Source of the DNA: Lepidonotus clava
Lineage: Eukaryota; Annelida; Polychaeta; Phyllodocida; Polynoidae
NCBI GenBank assembly: GCA_936440205.1
Contig: OW387145.1
Coordinates: forward strand, 31,251,075-31,315,074
Length of the DNA stretch: 64,000 nt
Direction: 5' to 3'
The notes beneath the pieces were generated by a model. The model saw nothing but the letters and a program-made list of their open reading frames with translations. It was not told the DNA's origin and searched no databases. The position numbers and the translations under genes were made by a program. How positions within the stretch are numbered: the stretch's first letter is position 1; each line of letters begins with the position of its first letter. This document shows positions 36,315 to 47,626 of this stretch, piece by piece.

Positions 36315-36431
36315 GTGTGAATGGTGTTTCACACCTGGCCGGACCCCTGGTTAGAGATCCGGGGCACCTATTGTCAGCCCGGAGGACGGCTCACCGACAA
36401 ACGTTTAGCGCCACTCTAAGGGGACAAACAG
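36315..36431 (+). CDS. Candidate symmetrical phase 1-1 exon, function unknown
   Basis: The acceptor CACACTTTTCCTCCAG and the donor ACAG|GTAAAG bound exactly 117 bases, open with phase 1 at both ends. The peptide (about 39 residues) includes VNGVSHLAGPLVRDPGHLLSA and HRQTFSATLRGQT. Phase 1-1 exons are typical of shuffled extracellular modules, but no module is recognised. The block is clearly richer in GC and CpG than its flanks. It may belong to the same plus-strand gene as the exons at 29.7 or 32.3 kb, which is inference. Confidence 0.42.
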
Positions 36432-36926
36432 GTAAAGAAAAGATGGGGGTTATTCCTGAGGACATCGACCCAAATCTTCTACTTAAGTAGCTTCCTACCC
36501 CAGCAACCCACTGCTACCCACTCCCTACTCTAAACCATGAAGATTTTTACTTCACCCTCAATGCTCTAACTCACTTCTATGTATGCCTATCCAGCGGGTA
36601 CACTTTCCAAGAAATGGGATCCAAAATCTGTATCCTTCTGCATGCTTAGAGTATTGTGGTTAAATGGAAATATCAACTCCTTAAATGCTGTATAAATTAT
36701 TTAGAGCTGGGCACTAGTTTGGTATAGTGGCCATTTTCAATGATACAAATACGAAAATATAAGAATCATATATCTATGGGTTTCCTTTTAATCAAGAGAG
36801 CTAACCATTTCTCAGAATAATCCTTAACATCTAAGAAATCTGTGTAAATTGCAGTCCCTCAGGCTTTGAGAAGGGATTACAAGTGATCTGCTTGGAGAGT
36901 GATCATTTCGAGAGGGCCCGTATGTA

Positions 36927-36950
36927 GGCGGTGGCGCCCCCTGGCCACCG
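36927..36950. promoter_or_regulatory. Near-palindrome with CTCF-like core
   Basis: GCGGTGGCGCCCCCTGGCCA and the following CCGC form an imperfect 24-base palindrome. Its complement contains CCAGGGGGCGCC, close to the core of the CTCF site known in bilaterians. Motif reading only. Confidence 0.3.
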
Positions 36951-37190
36951 CAATCTGCGTCTGCTAAGGATCCCAACTGACCTGGTTTGAGGTTTGCACC
37001 GAGTGACCTCTTCACCCCTCTCACCCCCTTACCCCGCTGGAGACTCGCGCCATCCCCTCTCCAGCACATAAGGAGGGTAGGGGTGGGGGGTAGGGTTGAG
37101 AACTCAGCTGGTACCCAGCCGGTGGGTTGCCTATTTATTGGGAGACGCCGGAAACCAGCATGGTTTACACGTGTTGTGTCTTTCCTCCAG

Positions 37191-37328
37191 GGCAGAGAAT
37201 CGTTAGATGGGGGTTGGGATGAGATCAGCCTGAGACTGAGATGTGGCTGTGTGGAAGTTCAAGACAGGGAGGGGCTAGATATGTCACAGGAGACTACAGC
37301 AGTCACAGAAGCTCAAACAGTTTTCTAA
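37191..37328 (+). CDS. Candidate terminal exon, function unknown
   Basis: A strong acceptor (TGTTGTGTCTTTCCTCCAG) is followed by 45 open codons and a TAA. The peptide begins GRESLDGGWDEISLRLRCGC and ends TTAVTEAQTVF. Entry must be in phase 0, which does not match the exon ending at 36431 in phase 1. They are therefore not consecutive, or one is false. No polyadenylation signal was seen close by. Confidence 0.3.
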   Translation, partial: GRESLDGGWDEISLRLRCGCVEVQDREGLDMSQETTAVTEAQTVF

Positions 37329-39231
37329 ATTCTTATTTTAACTTTAGAGTTTACCTCCCTTACTTAAACTTAAGTTTACCTCCGTTTAATGTCTCATATT
37401 TTGTTGTTGTTGTCAGAAAGGTCAATATTTCGTTTAAATTATTTCGGAAAGGGCATGACATTTCCTATGACTGAATATGTGATATACATCCATTATTTAT
37501 CTAACTTGATTTTGTAAGCCTGTTTCGCCCTTATGATCTCAATGCCCAGGGAATGCAAATGCCCCTGTCCACATTTTAGGGCAATAGTTTTCCAGAATTA
37601 GCGACCGCTATGTTTTCCGGAGCAGATAATCACATCGTGTTAGCAATGTGAACACATACATCCAGTTTCACAACAGAGAATCCATTGGATACCTGGTACT
37701 GTGAACTTTCACACAAACTCAGGGTTCCGTTTAGGTTATATCAACACAAGGACAACCTGCAGGTCATGTTACGAACAGGTTACTCGGTGGACGTTGTATT
37801 TGCATTGTTTTATTTTTTTTCCATGTAATGTATTCAGTTCATTTATCTAGCTGAGAGTACGCCTGAACCTTCATTTCAATTAGTTCCGGTGTTGGTGTTG
37901 TGCTACCGGGACTAGAAAAAAATAAAAGAGAAATTCTCTTCATCTCAGCACAAACGAAGCTAAGTCGATCAGGATCTCCGTGTCAATGTCCAATGTGTCA
38001 TTTCTTTACTGCCATTCTTGTCTTTTTTACTCTTTTAATTGATTTTTATTTTATATTTGTCATTTTTATTACTTCTGTTCATGTCAGTATCCCTGCATGC
38101 GGATCCTAAGGAGTGGCTTAATATGTCCCTCCTATTTCTGATCGACAACAGCAGAAAATGTAATAATGTATGCTTGGTATTGGAGCGACAGGTAATAAAA
38201 GAAAGGCAGGGGGAGATAGCGCAATGATTGAGCAACAGAGGGTTCGTCATTCCATGAAAAGTATAGTAATTGTGTCTTGTCTTTACTCTCTGTGGTCGTA
38301 CCAGAGGTCCCGAGTTTCATCCTCGATTTCCAAGGGATCATATTACCAAACAGTATTTTGTGCAACTCTAATTCAGAGTGGTCCACAACTTTCCCAATAT
38401 GTTATACAATAGTATTATTACAATATTGCAAAATACGACAATGTAATTCATTCCAATATTAGAACTCACCAACTTTTCCAATAATAGGCATACTATATTA
38501 CAACATTGTAAAATACTTGAATCTAAATCATTCTAATATTAGCCGTTGCTATATTAAACTACCCACACCTGCCCAATCCACCACACCCAGAAGAAGCTTG
38601 CAGCTCCTCCACTGGATCCTCTCAACACCTCAAACCTCATCAGACCAACTTTACACTGAGCCTGTTGCGGATAAATCTGATTTTACACGCTGACCTCTCC
38701 ACACCTTGACACAAGGTAATCCACCACCTCGTAAACCACACCTTATAAACCCACCCCCTCACTCCCATACCCCATACCTTAGTACTGGAGATCAAGTGGA
38801 TATAGTGCCTGAAGGAATATGGGGGTGGGGGGACTCGGTGGAAAAAAAACCCTGGAGTTGTAATGGCTGTTGGGCATCAAAGTGGGAACAGTTTGGGCAG
38901 TTATATATAAACCTTGGCAGAATATTGCCATGGGAAATTGTAAGAAAAGGATTATGATTTTCAACACCTGTTCAAACTGTTTTCTGCTGAAAGCAATATA
39001 AAGAGAGTAAAAGTATTCCTTTCAAAATTAATAGGAACCATTGTATACCTCATGTGACAATTTGCCGCTATCCTCAACACAATTGGGGAGATGTCAGCTG
39101 AAAATGTACAAAACTGAAAAATGCTTCTCACAAAACCGGTGGTTCTATATATTGTGCACAAGGGTTACCCTTGTTGAAAAAATCATTGTAAGTATCCCCT
39201 TCCACCACCCAGCAGTAGATCCAAATTCCAG
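37329..39231. other. Non-coding interval
   Basis: No supported gene. At 38412-38560 there is a diverged 81-bp tandem duplication around ACAATATTGCAAAATAC. A tRNA-like SINE fragment at about 38200-38335 is listed separately. Confidence 0.4.
38200..38335 (+). repeat. Possible tRNA-derived SINE fragment
   Basis: GATAGCGCAATGATTGAGCA resembles a Pol III A box and D arm. GGTCCCGAGTTTCATCCTCG resembles a variable loop, B box and T arm with a nearly intact stem. They are about 90 bases apart, too far for a normal tRNA, so a SINE head with an insertion is more likely. Low confidence. Confidence 0.28.
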
Positions 39232-39426
39232 GGTCTGTTGGATCCTCATGAGGTCCTTCTGGGTGGCGGTGATTCAGGACAGGGTTATGTCAGTGAGAGC
39301 GCGACCTGCACTCCCTGCCACCACCACAACACACAAACAACAACAGACCATCGTCCATGGCCGCCGGGGCCACACCAGGAACTGGGCGCCATGACATCAT
39401 CTGCCACTGAATACATCCAACAATGA
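39232..39426 (+). CDS. Candidate terminal exon encoding a hydrophilic C-terminal tail
   Basis: After the acceptor AAATTCCAG (alternative acceptors CCACCCAG or CAGCAG 16-19 bases earlier) there are 64 open codons and TGA. The peptide has GLLDPHEVLLGGGDSGQGYV, a stretch CTPCHHHNTQTTTDHRPWPP, and ends SSATEYIQQ. Composition is GC-rich and protein-like compared with AT-rich flanks. It has no transmembrane segment, so it would suit the end of a soluble protein or a cytoplasmic tail. Phase 0 entry at the main acceptor or phase 2 at the alternatives; phase 2 would formally accept the FN3 exon, but the FN3 fold would then be left incomplete. Not recognised. Confidence 0.42.
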   Translation, partial: GLLDPHEVLLGGGDSGQGYVSESATCTPCHHHNTQTTTDHRPWPPGPHQELGAMTSSATEYIQQ

Positions 39427-39848
39427 CAAGCCCACCCATCTCTATGCCCGTTAGATACGTAGTCTAAGTGCATAGAGTAGAGTGCGGGGTCCAATTTTAT
39501 CACACAAAAAAGAAGAGAAAATGCGACCTCCTTTCCATTATAGTGCTTTTAAGTTCATTTCTTTTCGAAACAGAGAAACCACAAAAATGGTGATAAAGTC
39601 GTGAAAAGGGAGTGGATAAAATCTAGTAAAAGAAGGAATGGCATTTCTGTTGTTTTCTTTTACGATGGATAAATGTCCCCTACATTTAAGATATTGCAAT
39701 AGCTTTTATGAAAGACCGTTCCAGTTTATATATGAATATCCTTCAATTTACATGTACAATGTGTACATTATTCAACATCCATAAACCAGAATATTGTTGT
39801 CATATCTGTTTTGAATCTATCGAGTCGTGTAATTATGTGTCCTTCCAG

Positions 39849-39947
39849 GCAGTAGACGGATTCCGCTTAAAGGTGGTTATTTTTGGCCGCACATACTGCC
39901 TGCTCAGCTGGTCGGTGGTTGTAGTACCCTCATTACTCATTTACTGA
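39849..39947 (+). CDS. Weak candidate terminal exon
   Basis: The acceptor TATGTGTCCTTCCAG is followed by 32 open codons and TGA. The peptide starts AVDGFRLKVVIFGRTYCLLS and ends in a hydrophobic run (VVVVPSLLIY). It is too short to judge. Confidence 0.2.
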   Translation, partial: AVDGFRLKVVIFGRTYCLLSWSVVVVPSLLIY

Positions 39948-41046
39948 GTACAGGCCCACACAACGAGAGTAGCACGGAAAGAACAATGCCGGCCATTATG
40001 ACGTCATCACAGACAAAATGTCCGCCCACTCACCATGGCCATTTCGGTGGATCCCCCCCACCCCTTTCGTACCCCCTTTAACACCTGTCAGGGGTGAGGT
40101 AACGGTCACCCTTCCCCCTCTCCCCACTCCCATACCCCCCCCCCCCCTTCTCCATCCTGTCCATCCCGGATCTAAAAAGCAATTGACCTCGCTGAGGGCA
40201 TGGCGTCCACATAATGGCCACTACCGGTTTGAAATTATTTTGTGGGTGAAATTAAAATATGATGGTCTTTTTGGGGAATGAGAGGAACGCTAAAAGCGCA
40301 ATGAGTTGGCAGCGACTCCAAAAGATCATCACTGTACATATAGTATGAACGCGTGGACAGATGGAGCTTTATGAGTACCTGGTACCAACGAGTATAGATA
40401 TACTCGTTGCTGGTACGCACTGTATTCAGTACCAATAGGCCTATGATCATATCAGACTAACAAAACCGCCAAATGTCCAAAAATGAAGTATTTGCATCTT
40501 TGAGTATAGCAATGGGATTGAAAAACATCCCAAACACATACTTTTGAGTAATTCATTTTGGGGAGGGGATACAGCTGTGCCCGCGAATGCGTGACATTTT
40601 AGCACCTACCATAACTCCGGATCCCCCATCTCCTCCTTTTTCTCCTCCCCAAACTCCCCAAAATCCTCGACCAGCCCCAAGTCAAAACCACCAACCTTTC
40701 GACTAATTGCTACATTCAAGAAACCTTTCCAGCTAAGGAGGAGGGGTTCTACCCCAATCCCGGGGGGAAGGTAAGGTGGTAGGACTGTCTCACCTGGCCT
40801 CACCCCTGGCGACCCCTACCCGCACTGCCCTGCCAGGTTTGCACCGGGTGACCCCTCGTCGTCCCCCTACCCCACCCGCCCGTCCTGTTGGCCTGGTTTG
40901 GCGGCGGGGTGCCGTATGTCAGCCGGCGGGGCTAAACAGAGGGCGGCGGGTGGCACCCCTCTCACTCCTCTACCCATGATGAAGGCTGTTTTACACGAGC
41001 TATTTTACCCCCCCCCCCCCCCCCATTTCATAATTCGCCAGTAGAA
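39948..41046. other. Non-coding interval with C-rich islands
   Basis: GC-rich blocks at 40020-40170 and 40780-40980 with C runs. The block from 40830 (GGTTTGCACCGGGTGACC) resembles one at 36,990 (GGTTTGCACCGAGTGACC). No exon is supported. Confidence 0.4.
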
Positions 41047-41245
41047 TTTAGCCTGCGATCCAACTTTTGCAGGCGATTTTGTATTTGTTTGATTTTCTCC
41101 AAGAATCTGGCATCTACGTTCATATACCATTAGAGACAGAATTGCTCCTTTTTAGTGATATTTAACACGTTTTATTTTAACCTTTACTCCCCCCTGCCGA
41201 TTTTTAAAGTCGGTAGCGAAAAGGGCATGTGGAATATAAGGTTTA
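41047..41245. mobile_element. CGATTTT-type MITE, second copy
   Basis: It starts GCCTGCGATCCAACTTTTGC and continues AGGCGATTTT; it ends GTGGAATATAAGG. Both ends match the ends of the copy at 55689-55904 in inverted fashion, and TTTA stands on both sides where that copy has TTAA. The inner ATATACCATTAGAGACAGAA corresponds to the shared inner block. About 191 bp, no coding capacity. Confidence 0.6.
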
Positions 41246-44200
41246 GGTTTGATATAGGCATGTTTTATATCAGTAAAAAGGATTTTTAATCGTCTTTAAG
41301 ATAATGTAATATATGTATGCATAGTCTTTTACAATATTGTTCGGGTATCATCATAAATTATTATTTGCAACCAGTTGAAATTGCCTCGTCGAATATAGGC
41401 TCTACTCCTCCAGTCACACTGACCATACAGATAAGGATCATGTCTTCAACCTGGAGAACTCATACCGGTATACATGTATTATCCACCCCCACAAACACCT
41501 GGCCATCTCTACCTGACTGACCCCATGTAGGCCCCTCTATCTGACCCACTTTGGATAAGATTAAGAAAGAGACAAGTACATGTACCTCGCGACAAAAAAG
41601 TTATATCTTTCCTTCATGTTTATTACTAGTATACAAGGCTACTCTGACTACTCACTGCTTCGTCTACACACTGACTGGTGGCCAGTTTTTCTACAATACA
41701 AGTTTCAGAATTCTCCGAATATTCATTTGCGTGGCTACAATTCAGTACAAACACATGTGCAAGTTATGATGTTCGTGTTACTTATTGGAATGGGTTGGGG
41801 AATGAAAATAACGCCCACATATTATTGCTAGTATTTAGAAGTGTCTTACATCCCGCTGGGAGACTTCCATCCCGCCGTTAAAAGAACGCCCCATCCTTGG
41901 TTCCGAGAACAGAACACTTCAACGGGGAGGCAACTTATTTTGTTTACGTAGAACCACACGGACGCATTCCAGCGAATTACGCCCGGCCTGTTCAGCTTTA
42001 GACAACCTCATGGGCCGTGTCAGTGGCTACGTGAGGTGTTCTGTTACACATAGCTGTAGTTTCAACATACAATCTGATCTATCGGAGTATTTTTACACAT
42101 GTTTGCAACTTCAAAAACTATACTAATTTAATTTTTATTGTGGTAATGTGTCAGGGTTTCAGTTATGATCACTGTGCCGATTTTAAGGAAAATGCAAGAT
42201 TCAAATTATGTTGTTAAGGTTCGAACTATAGAGCATTTGTGCCACCGCTATAATAAGTATTTCTAGTGAATCTATTTCGTTTGTCTTTGATCATCACGGC
42301 TGTTAACAATTAATGTTCTAGGGCTGACAAAAAGCACCTAGGGTGGTGAGTTTATGAATTAGAGAATATGATTTACAGAGGTGGAAAAGCTTAAGGCTAT
42401 TTCAGCTGGAATTGGGCATCGTATACGTAGTCTCCCTTTCATTCTAAGTACGACTTAGGTCTAATAAAGATAAATACATATATGCGTGCTTACGTAACCA
42501 AATTATAGGTGAAGATTATAATAATTCTTTATAGTTCGCAAATTAAATCTAACACGGAATCCAGTGTTGTGTAAGTGTTTTGAACGTTTTTGCGTGTAAC
42601 TCCTGGTTTTATAAAGCGTAAACAATCAACATTCCCTGGCAAGGAGCCATGGTTAGAGAGAGCATTCCCCCTAAAGCATGTCACTCAGCCTGCCAGTCTC
42701 ACCCTGTGCTGAGTTCACTAAAAAAAATAGTCAAAAAATAAAATCACCAAGGCCAAAATGGGAGAAACATTGTCCATGTTTTGAATAATGAATGACGTAT
42801 GCTGTCTTTCCCTTAAATATATGCATAATTACAAAGAGATCATACCAAATTTCATCAGCATAAAAATATTAGAATCAAATAAATGTATTAGCCTATACAA
42901 GTAAGGAAATTTTAGCAGCTGTTTCATGCCGTCACTATTAGAATCATACATTAGCGTGATAGTTTAATGTGTGTATTGTATATCATAATGAATTGTGTCA
43001 CTTTATGACTATTTTACGTGGCATGTGGGTATATTAATGTATGCCGGATAATTATTAGTGTTGTACGTGTGCTAGAAAAAATGAAAGTCATGATTGAATA
43101 AAACAAATATTTAAATTACATATCGCGTTATCTGAATGGTATTTAGAACAGTTGTTTTGTCACGACTCAGTGTCAGATATACTAAATGTGGGGTTGGGTA
43201 CTGGATTTTTTCTTTCATTGCCAATATAATATATTGCCCAATATTACAGGGCAGTTTTCTGGTATTCATTATTATCTCTTATCTCAAATTATTCATTCTG
43301 CCTTATTTCGTGCCAAAATTATAGTGATAAAGATAAGAACCCACTGCAACGCACGGGATACCGATAGCTATTACTCTGGTACAACGCTGTATTACAAGCT
43401 CCATATCCTTACCCCAAGCCCATAATATTATTCTCCTAAAAAAAATCAATAAAATCAAAGGAAATCAAATAAAAGAGCTGGCATATGAACGCGGGAATGT
43501 TCCACCCTTTTTGTCATACTCGATTTCTTTTCATGTTCATATCACTTTTTATGACTGGTGTCTTTTCATTTCTATTGGTGGCTTGCTCGTTTCTTCTCCC
43601 GTGTCCCAGTGTCTACCTCTGTGCCTGTCCTTTTGGTAAGGACGGCAAAAGTCAACAGGCCATTGAGTGAATGTTTGGGACGACGAGAGGCAACCCGACG
43701 CGGGCCGGAGTCGTACACCACGGGCCGAGTTGACAAATAGCGAACTTCACCAGCCCTGGGTAGGGGCGGTGTTTGGACAGCTCGCCGCCACAGGCTGGAC
43801 AAACTCAAGATTGTCCGAGGGCGATTTTCCGAGATTGTCCCCTAAGCGATTTTTGAAAATCGCAAAAAAAGGGGGATATATTGAAAAATATTTTTAAAAA
43901 ATATTTAAAAAAAAATTAAATAGAGGGAAAATTGCGGCGATTTTGCACCCGGTATTAAATGTCTTCAATGAAAAGTTTGGGTATCCACCCGCTGCCAAAG
44001 TTTAGCTTTACTCTCTCTGAGATCGCGAGTGTCCAAGGCGATTCAAAAGTTGTCCCACACTCGATTTTGAAATTATTCTTTTTCATGGTTTCTCAGGGTT
44101 TCAAGGTGTTCAGGTGAAAGGAGAAGCCGAGAGAGAAGTAGGACAAGCACTTGGCTTTAAGGATATCCTCTTTAGAAAACAATGAAAGAAAAAAGACGCC

Positions 44201-44957
44201 AAAAAATAAAACAGGAGAAAATTGCAGGTGCCACGGTCTGTTTTTTGTGTGCGTGCAGTCACCTGCCACGGTTGAGGAGACGCATACCGACAGGTATCTT
44301 TGGTCTCCTTTAATGGGGGGTGAGTAGGTAGGTAGGGTGAGGAGGGATATCAACGACCAGATCGGCGGACAAGATCGAGTGAGGGCTTTGGTTGTGACTG
44401 ACAATGACACACGAGGGATTGGGGTCTCAAAATAAGTACAGGTGGGGGTCTAACTCCCTCAGGGTAATCTCTGTCGGTATCAATGTGTAATTACACCCAG
44501 GTATTTTGGGTGCAGTTTTGTACTGGATCAGGTAAGCGGCCGACTGCCAGGTAAGTTATATCACCGGGTCTATATGGGTAAATAGCCCTATACATACGGA
44601 TCTTTTCAGGATTACTCAGTGGTATGGGAAGGATAAAGACCCTTTTTTGACACAAATTGCATGGGTATGCCAATGCGGATCCCAGGTAGGGGATGAGGGT
44701 AGGGGTTGTGGGGTGCTGTAAGTTAGGGTCTCTTATGTTCTTAAATATACATTTATTCCATCATTTATTTCATTACCATAGAAAAGATTTGTTTATCTAT
44801 AAACGGTCCCTACATGTTTGGTACGCTGATACACTTAAAAAGTTACCTCAGAATACGAATTATACACGTTAAGAACTTTCATTACGCGTATACACTCTGA
44901 GAAGCTTGTTAGTCTGTAAAAGGTATATTGATGTAAATGCTGTAAGTGCTGACCACT
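41246..44957. other. Non-coding interval
   Basis: No supported gene. GC-rich patches lie at 41850-42030 and 43600-43830. Around 43,820-44,070 the words GCGATTTT and its complement recur, which may mark further decayed copies of the CGATTTT MITE. Confidence 0.4.
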
Positions 44958-45075
44958 GGATTTGTTTGTTTGTTTGTGGGATTAGTTTAACGTCCGGCCA
45001 ACCCTTGGATGATTGCAACTCATTTTGCACAGTTATACGGGACTGAAAGGGTTCAAACTTTAACACACACGAGTT
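44958..45075. repeat. Possible SINE tail fragment
   Basis: TTTGTTTGTTTGTTTGTGGG followed by ATTAGTTTAACGTCC resembles, from memory, the conserved tail of SINEs common in bivalve and gastropod molluscs (T/G-rich followed by a TTTAACGTCC core). The tRNA-related head is not recognisable here. Confidence 0.35.
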
Positions 45076-46377
45076 GAATCCAACCAACGTTCTCAGTGCA
45101 CGCCCCTAACCCCGGCCTCCCTATAATAAGTATAACACACCTGCATGGAGCGCCGGCCGGGGGGTTAGGGGGGGTCCTGGAGGAGGCGGGGGGGGCGGAC
45201 GGAAGGCCAAATATTGGGGAGAGCAAACAGCACTACCGACGGTGCTGGAGGGTAGGAGGACGAGGCCCGTCAACATACACCCACTCACTCCACGGGGGTA
45301 CTTCAACTGGAGAGAAGGAGGGGGGGGGGCGGACTTGGTTCTCCCCACAAGTTTGACCTCAATCGTTCAAAAATGAAAATTATGTTTGTGTTCCAAGACT
45401 GAAGAGATATTGTGTTCGTCCTCAAAAGTTTAGGAAATAGGAGATGGATTAATCGTAGAATTGGAAAACCTTCAGCCTATTATGTATGCGTCAAATGAAA
45501 TCGAAATTTTTACTTTACAACTTGGATTTCTTCTGAAAAGAAAGTCATCATGGAAAAAGATTATTTGAAGAAGTAGGCCTATTGACCTTAATGCATTTTT
45601 GATTGCAATACTTTGTCGGTCCCTTTTCATGAGTCGAACTGGGATAATTTCGTTAAATCGTTATAGATTGTTCCGCTTGATGCTTGGGATAACAAGCCCT
45701 CATTTTATCGTACTGCTCTCCTATCATTATTGCTACTTTTATTTTTAAGAAAAAACGTTGCAGGATGGTAAATGTTACTCTACTTTTGGGTATCTTAGGA
45801 AACTGATTATCTTTAATAGCTTTCTTCCACAAGGATATACTTTTTATGTGGTTATCAAACTTCACAAATAGTCTTTATCCCACTTTCCCCACGTGCAAAT
45901 ATATAATGCCAAATTTTCATGAAAAAAGGGATCACTTATTAATGTTTGGTCTAAAGCCTAACGTCTTTGAAATGTTAACAATTTGAAATGAGAAAGATAT
46001 ATTATAGGGAAACCTCCGCTAGTTTAGGGAAGTAATACAAGGTTAGTATCAACAACCTATTCACATCGAGGATTAGAGGATCAAGGGTTCATATTACCCT
46101 GCTTAAGACAAAAGCCAAGATGCTGACTACCGGATTTTGGCAATTTCGAATCTAAGTTTTCATAAGAAATATGACAGGAATCCATTCATGCTACATACCA
46201 TTTGAAAGAGAATTTGAAATAAATTCACATGATATATAACACATATGATAAGCAATTATCCTCGCTGGCGACATGATATCTGAAATCCCTGATATACCCA
46301 TCTAGTACCATGGTTCAGCTAGTGGATCTATAACATGGTAAATGTAGCTTTTTTCCCGATTTTTTAAACCCACTTAC
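45076..46377. other. Non-coding interval, probably intron of the minus-strand gene
   Basis: A G/C-rich block at 45100-45340 includes G runs. The remainder is AT-rich. A diverged MITE copy is listed at 46095-46300. No exon that could follow the minus-strand exon in the correct phase was identified. Confidence 0.4.
46095..46300. mobile_element. Diverged copy of the CGATTTT-type MITE
   Basis: The inner block TAAGTTTTCATAAGAAATA, then ACATACCATTTGAAAGAGAATT, parallels TAAGTTTTCATAAAGAATA and CGTACCATTTGAATGGGAA in the copy at 55.7 kb. The ends are degraded, so the limits are approximate. Confidence 0.42.
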
Positions 46378-46603
46378 CATTGTCCCGGTGCATGGGGGGC
46401 ATCATGGCGCAGTCACCCCTCCAGAACATGGCTCGGTCGTCATAGAAATCCAGCGTTCTGCCTTGGCCGTCACAACCCGGAGGTTGCTCGCCGCCAGGTC
46501 CGTGGGGGCCCCCTCCTCCTCCTGGGTGGTATCCCGTGTTCCGGTTCACTGCGCCCGCTGCCCCCTGGCCCACTGAGCCCCACAGCTCCAAGGTGCTGTC
46601 AGG
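46378..46603 (-). CDS. Internal exon of an unrecognised gene
   Basis: On the minus strand the acceptor (CTCCTACCTCCCCGCGCCCAG) and the consensus donor (AATG|GTAAGT) bound 226 bases, open from phase 0 to phase 1. The 75-residue peptide begins PDSTLELWGSVGQGAAGAV, has a Gly-rich centre and ends LDFYDDRAMFWRGDCAMMPP plus MHRDN. GC and CpG content is far above the flanks. There is no ATG in frame before a stop upstream, so it is internal or an acceptor-led exon. A CpG-rich promoter-like island with possible first exons lies about 0.7 kb upstream near 47.35 kb. I do not recognise the protein. The mixture of a Gly/Pro-rich part and a short ordered-looking acidic/aromatic part is common in N-terminal regions of transcription regulators. 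Confidence 0.58.
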
Positions 46604-46969
46604 CTGGGCGCGGGGAGGTAGGAGAATGATCAATTAGAAATAATTCTATCAAAAAGAAAAAAAACTCCAGTAGGCTGGAGTTTAGTGGTGGTGGCACGAG
46701 GTGGCGCAGTGGACTGGAGTTGTCATCGGAGAGAACTTTGTGATCCTTCTTTTTATGTGCAGGACTCTTTGGTAATTCCCAAAGTTGATGTAAGTTGATT
46801 ATGTCGCTCCACGCTTTGGCCTGAGTGTTTTTTTCGTTGGTGGCAGCAGTCGGTTTATAGTCCGTAGGTAAAATGGAAGTAAATTCTCGCCGTGAGTTGT
46901 TGACAGGCCGCGTCAACTGGGCAATGTAAACACTCGTGCGACCAGCGGTGGTGGTAGTGTGGGGCCGAG

Positions 46970-47071
46970 ATGATCGATTCACTTCTGAAGGGACCTGCTC
47001 TAACTTGGCGTGTCGTTACTGCCCTGGAGAAGTGTGGCTTCCAGCGAGGGTGTCACTCGGTCCTCCAGGGT
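46970..47071 (+). CDS. Weak candidate first coding exon on the opposite strand
   Basis: An ATG at 46970 opens 34 codons that end exactly at a good donor (GGGT|GTGAGT), in phase 0. The peptide includes ALTWRVVTALEKCGFQRGCH. It lies upstream of the CRE/CCAAT island, so the promoter would have to be elsewhere. It may be chance. Confidence 0.2.
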
Positions 47072-47312
47072 GTGAGTACAAAATGGTGTCAGTCAGTGAG
47101 TGCAGTGGGTAGGTTAAGGTAGGTAGATCCACGTTCAGCTGCTGCTAGAGTCGGGGCCGCCAACTCACACACACTACTACTCGACCTCGGCGGTTCGGAC
47201 GCAGTGCCTTCTCTTCACCAAGTGATTCACAGAGTTCTCTCTATCCTCCAAGTCCGAACGGGGCTTGTGACGACACACCACCACCACCACTCCGCACCAC
47301 TCGGCCAGGAGC

Positions 47313-47626
47313 ATGCGGTGCAACCCGCACCACCGCCACCACCACCGCGTGACGTCATCGCACCGCTCGACCAATCAGAAGCCGGGAACCACTCCGGCGG
47401 TGGTGCTGACGGACGCTGGTGGTGCCGCACCACCCACCCACCAAGCACCACCACCACCGCCGCCGCCGCCTGCCCAAGTACTCAGTCAACTTTGTTCTAC
47501 TGGTAGTGGTAGCGGGGCCGTAGCCTCAACGGCAAACTTGGATCATTTGGGGGATCACCCAACGTACTTACAAGCTTCCGTCCCGAGGGGGCCCCACCAC
47601 CACGACAACAGACTTCCGCGTACAAG
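47313..47626 (+). CDS. Candidate first exon, His/Pro/Ala-rich
   Basis: Open from an ATG at 47313 to a donor-like ACAAG|GTGAAT (phase 2). The first half is His- and Pro-rich low complexity from GT/CCACC repeats. The second half reads SQLCSTGSGSGAVASTANLD, then HPTYLQASVPRGPHHHDNRL, and looks more protein-like. A possible acceptor at 47478 (GCCTGCCCAAG) would make only the second half exonic. The frame runs through the CRE and CCAAT motifs, so either the promoter reading or this start must be wrong. The minus strand is also open here in places. Confidence 0.27.
47340..47390. promoter_or_regulatory. CpG-rich promoter-like island with CRE and CCAAT box
   Basis: The palindrome TGACGTCA (47350-47357) is followed 13 bases later by CCAATCAG (47371-47378) within a GC- and CpG-rich block (about 47160-47620). 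CRE plus CCAAT in a CpG island is typical of TATA-less promoters. The minus-strand exon at 46378-46603 is the best supported target. Donor-like sequences on the minus strand at 47564-47569 (GTAAGT) and 47163-47168 (GTGAGT) could end non-coding first exons. Confidence 0.42.

Noticed and set aside
47177-47457. Minus-strand Val/Trp-rich frames in the CpG island
   Set aside because: They arise from GGTGGT repeats. The island reads better as promoter or leader than as these proteins.
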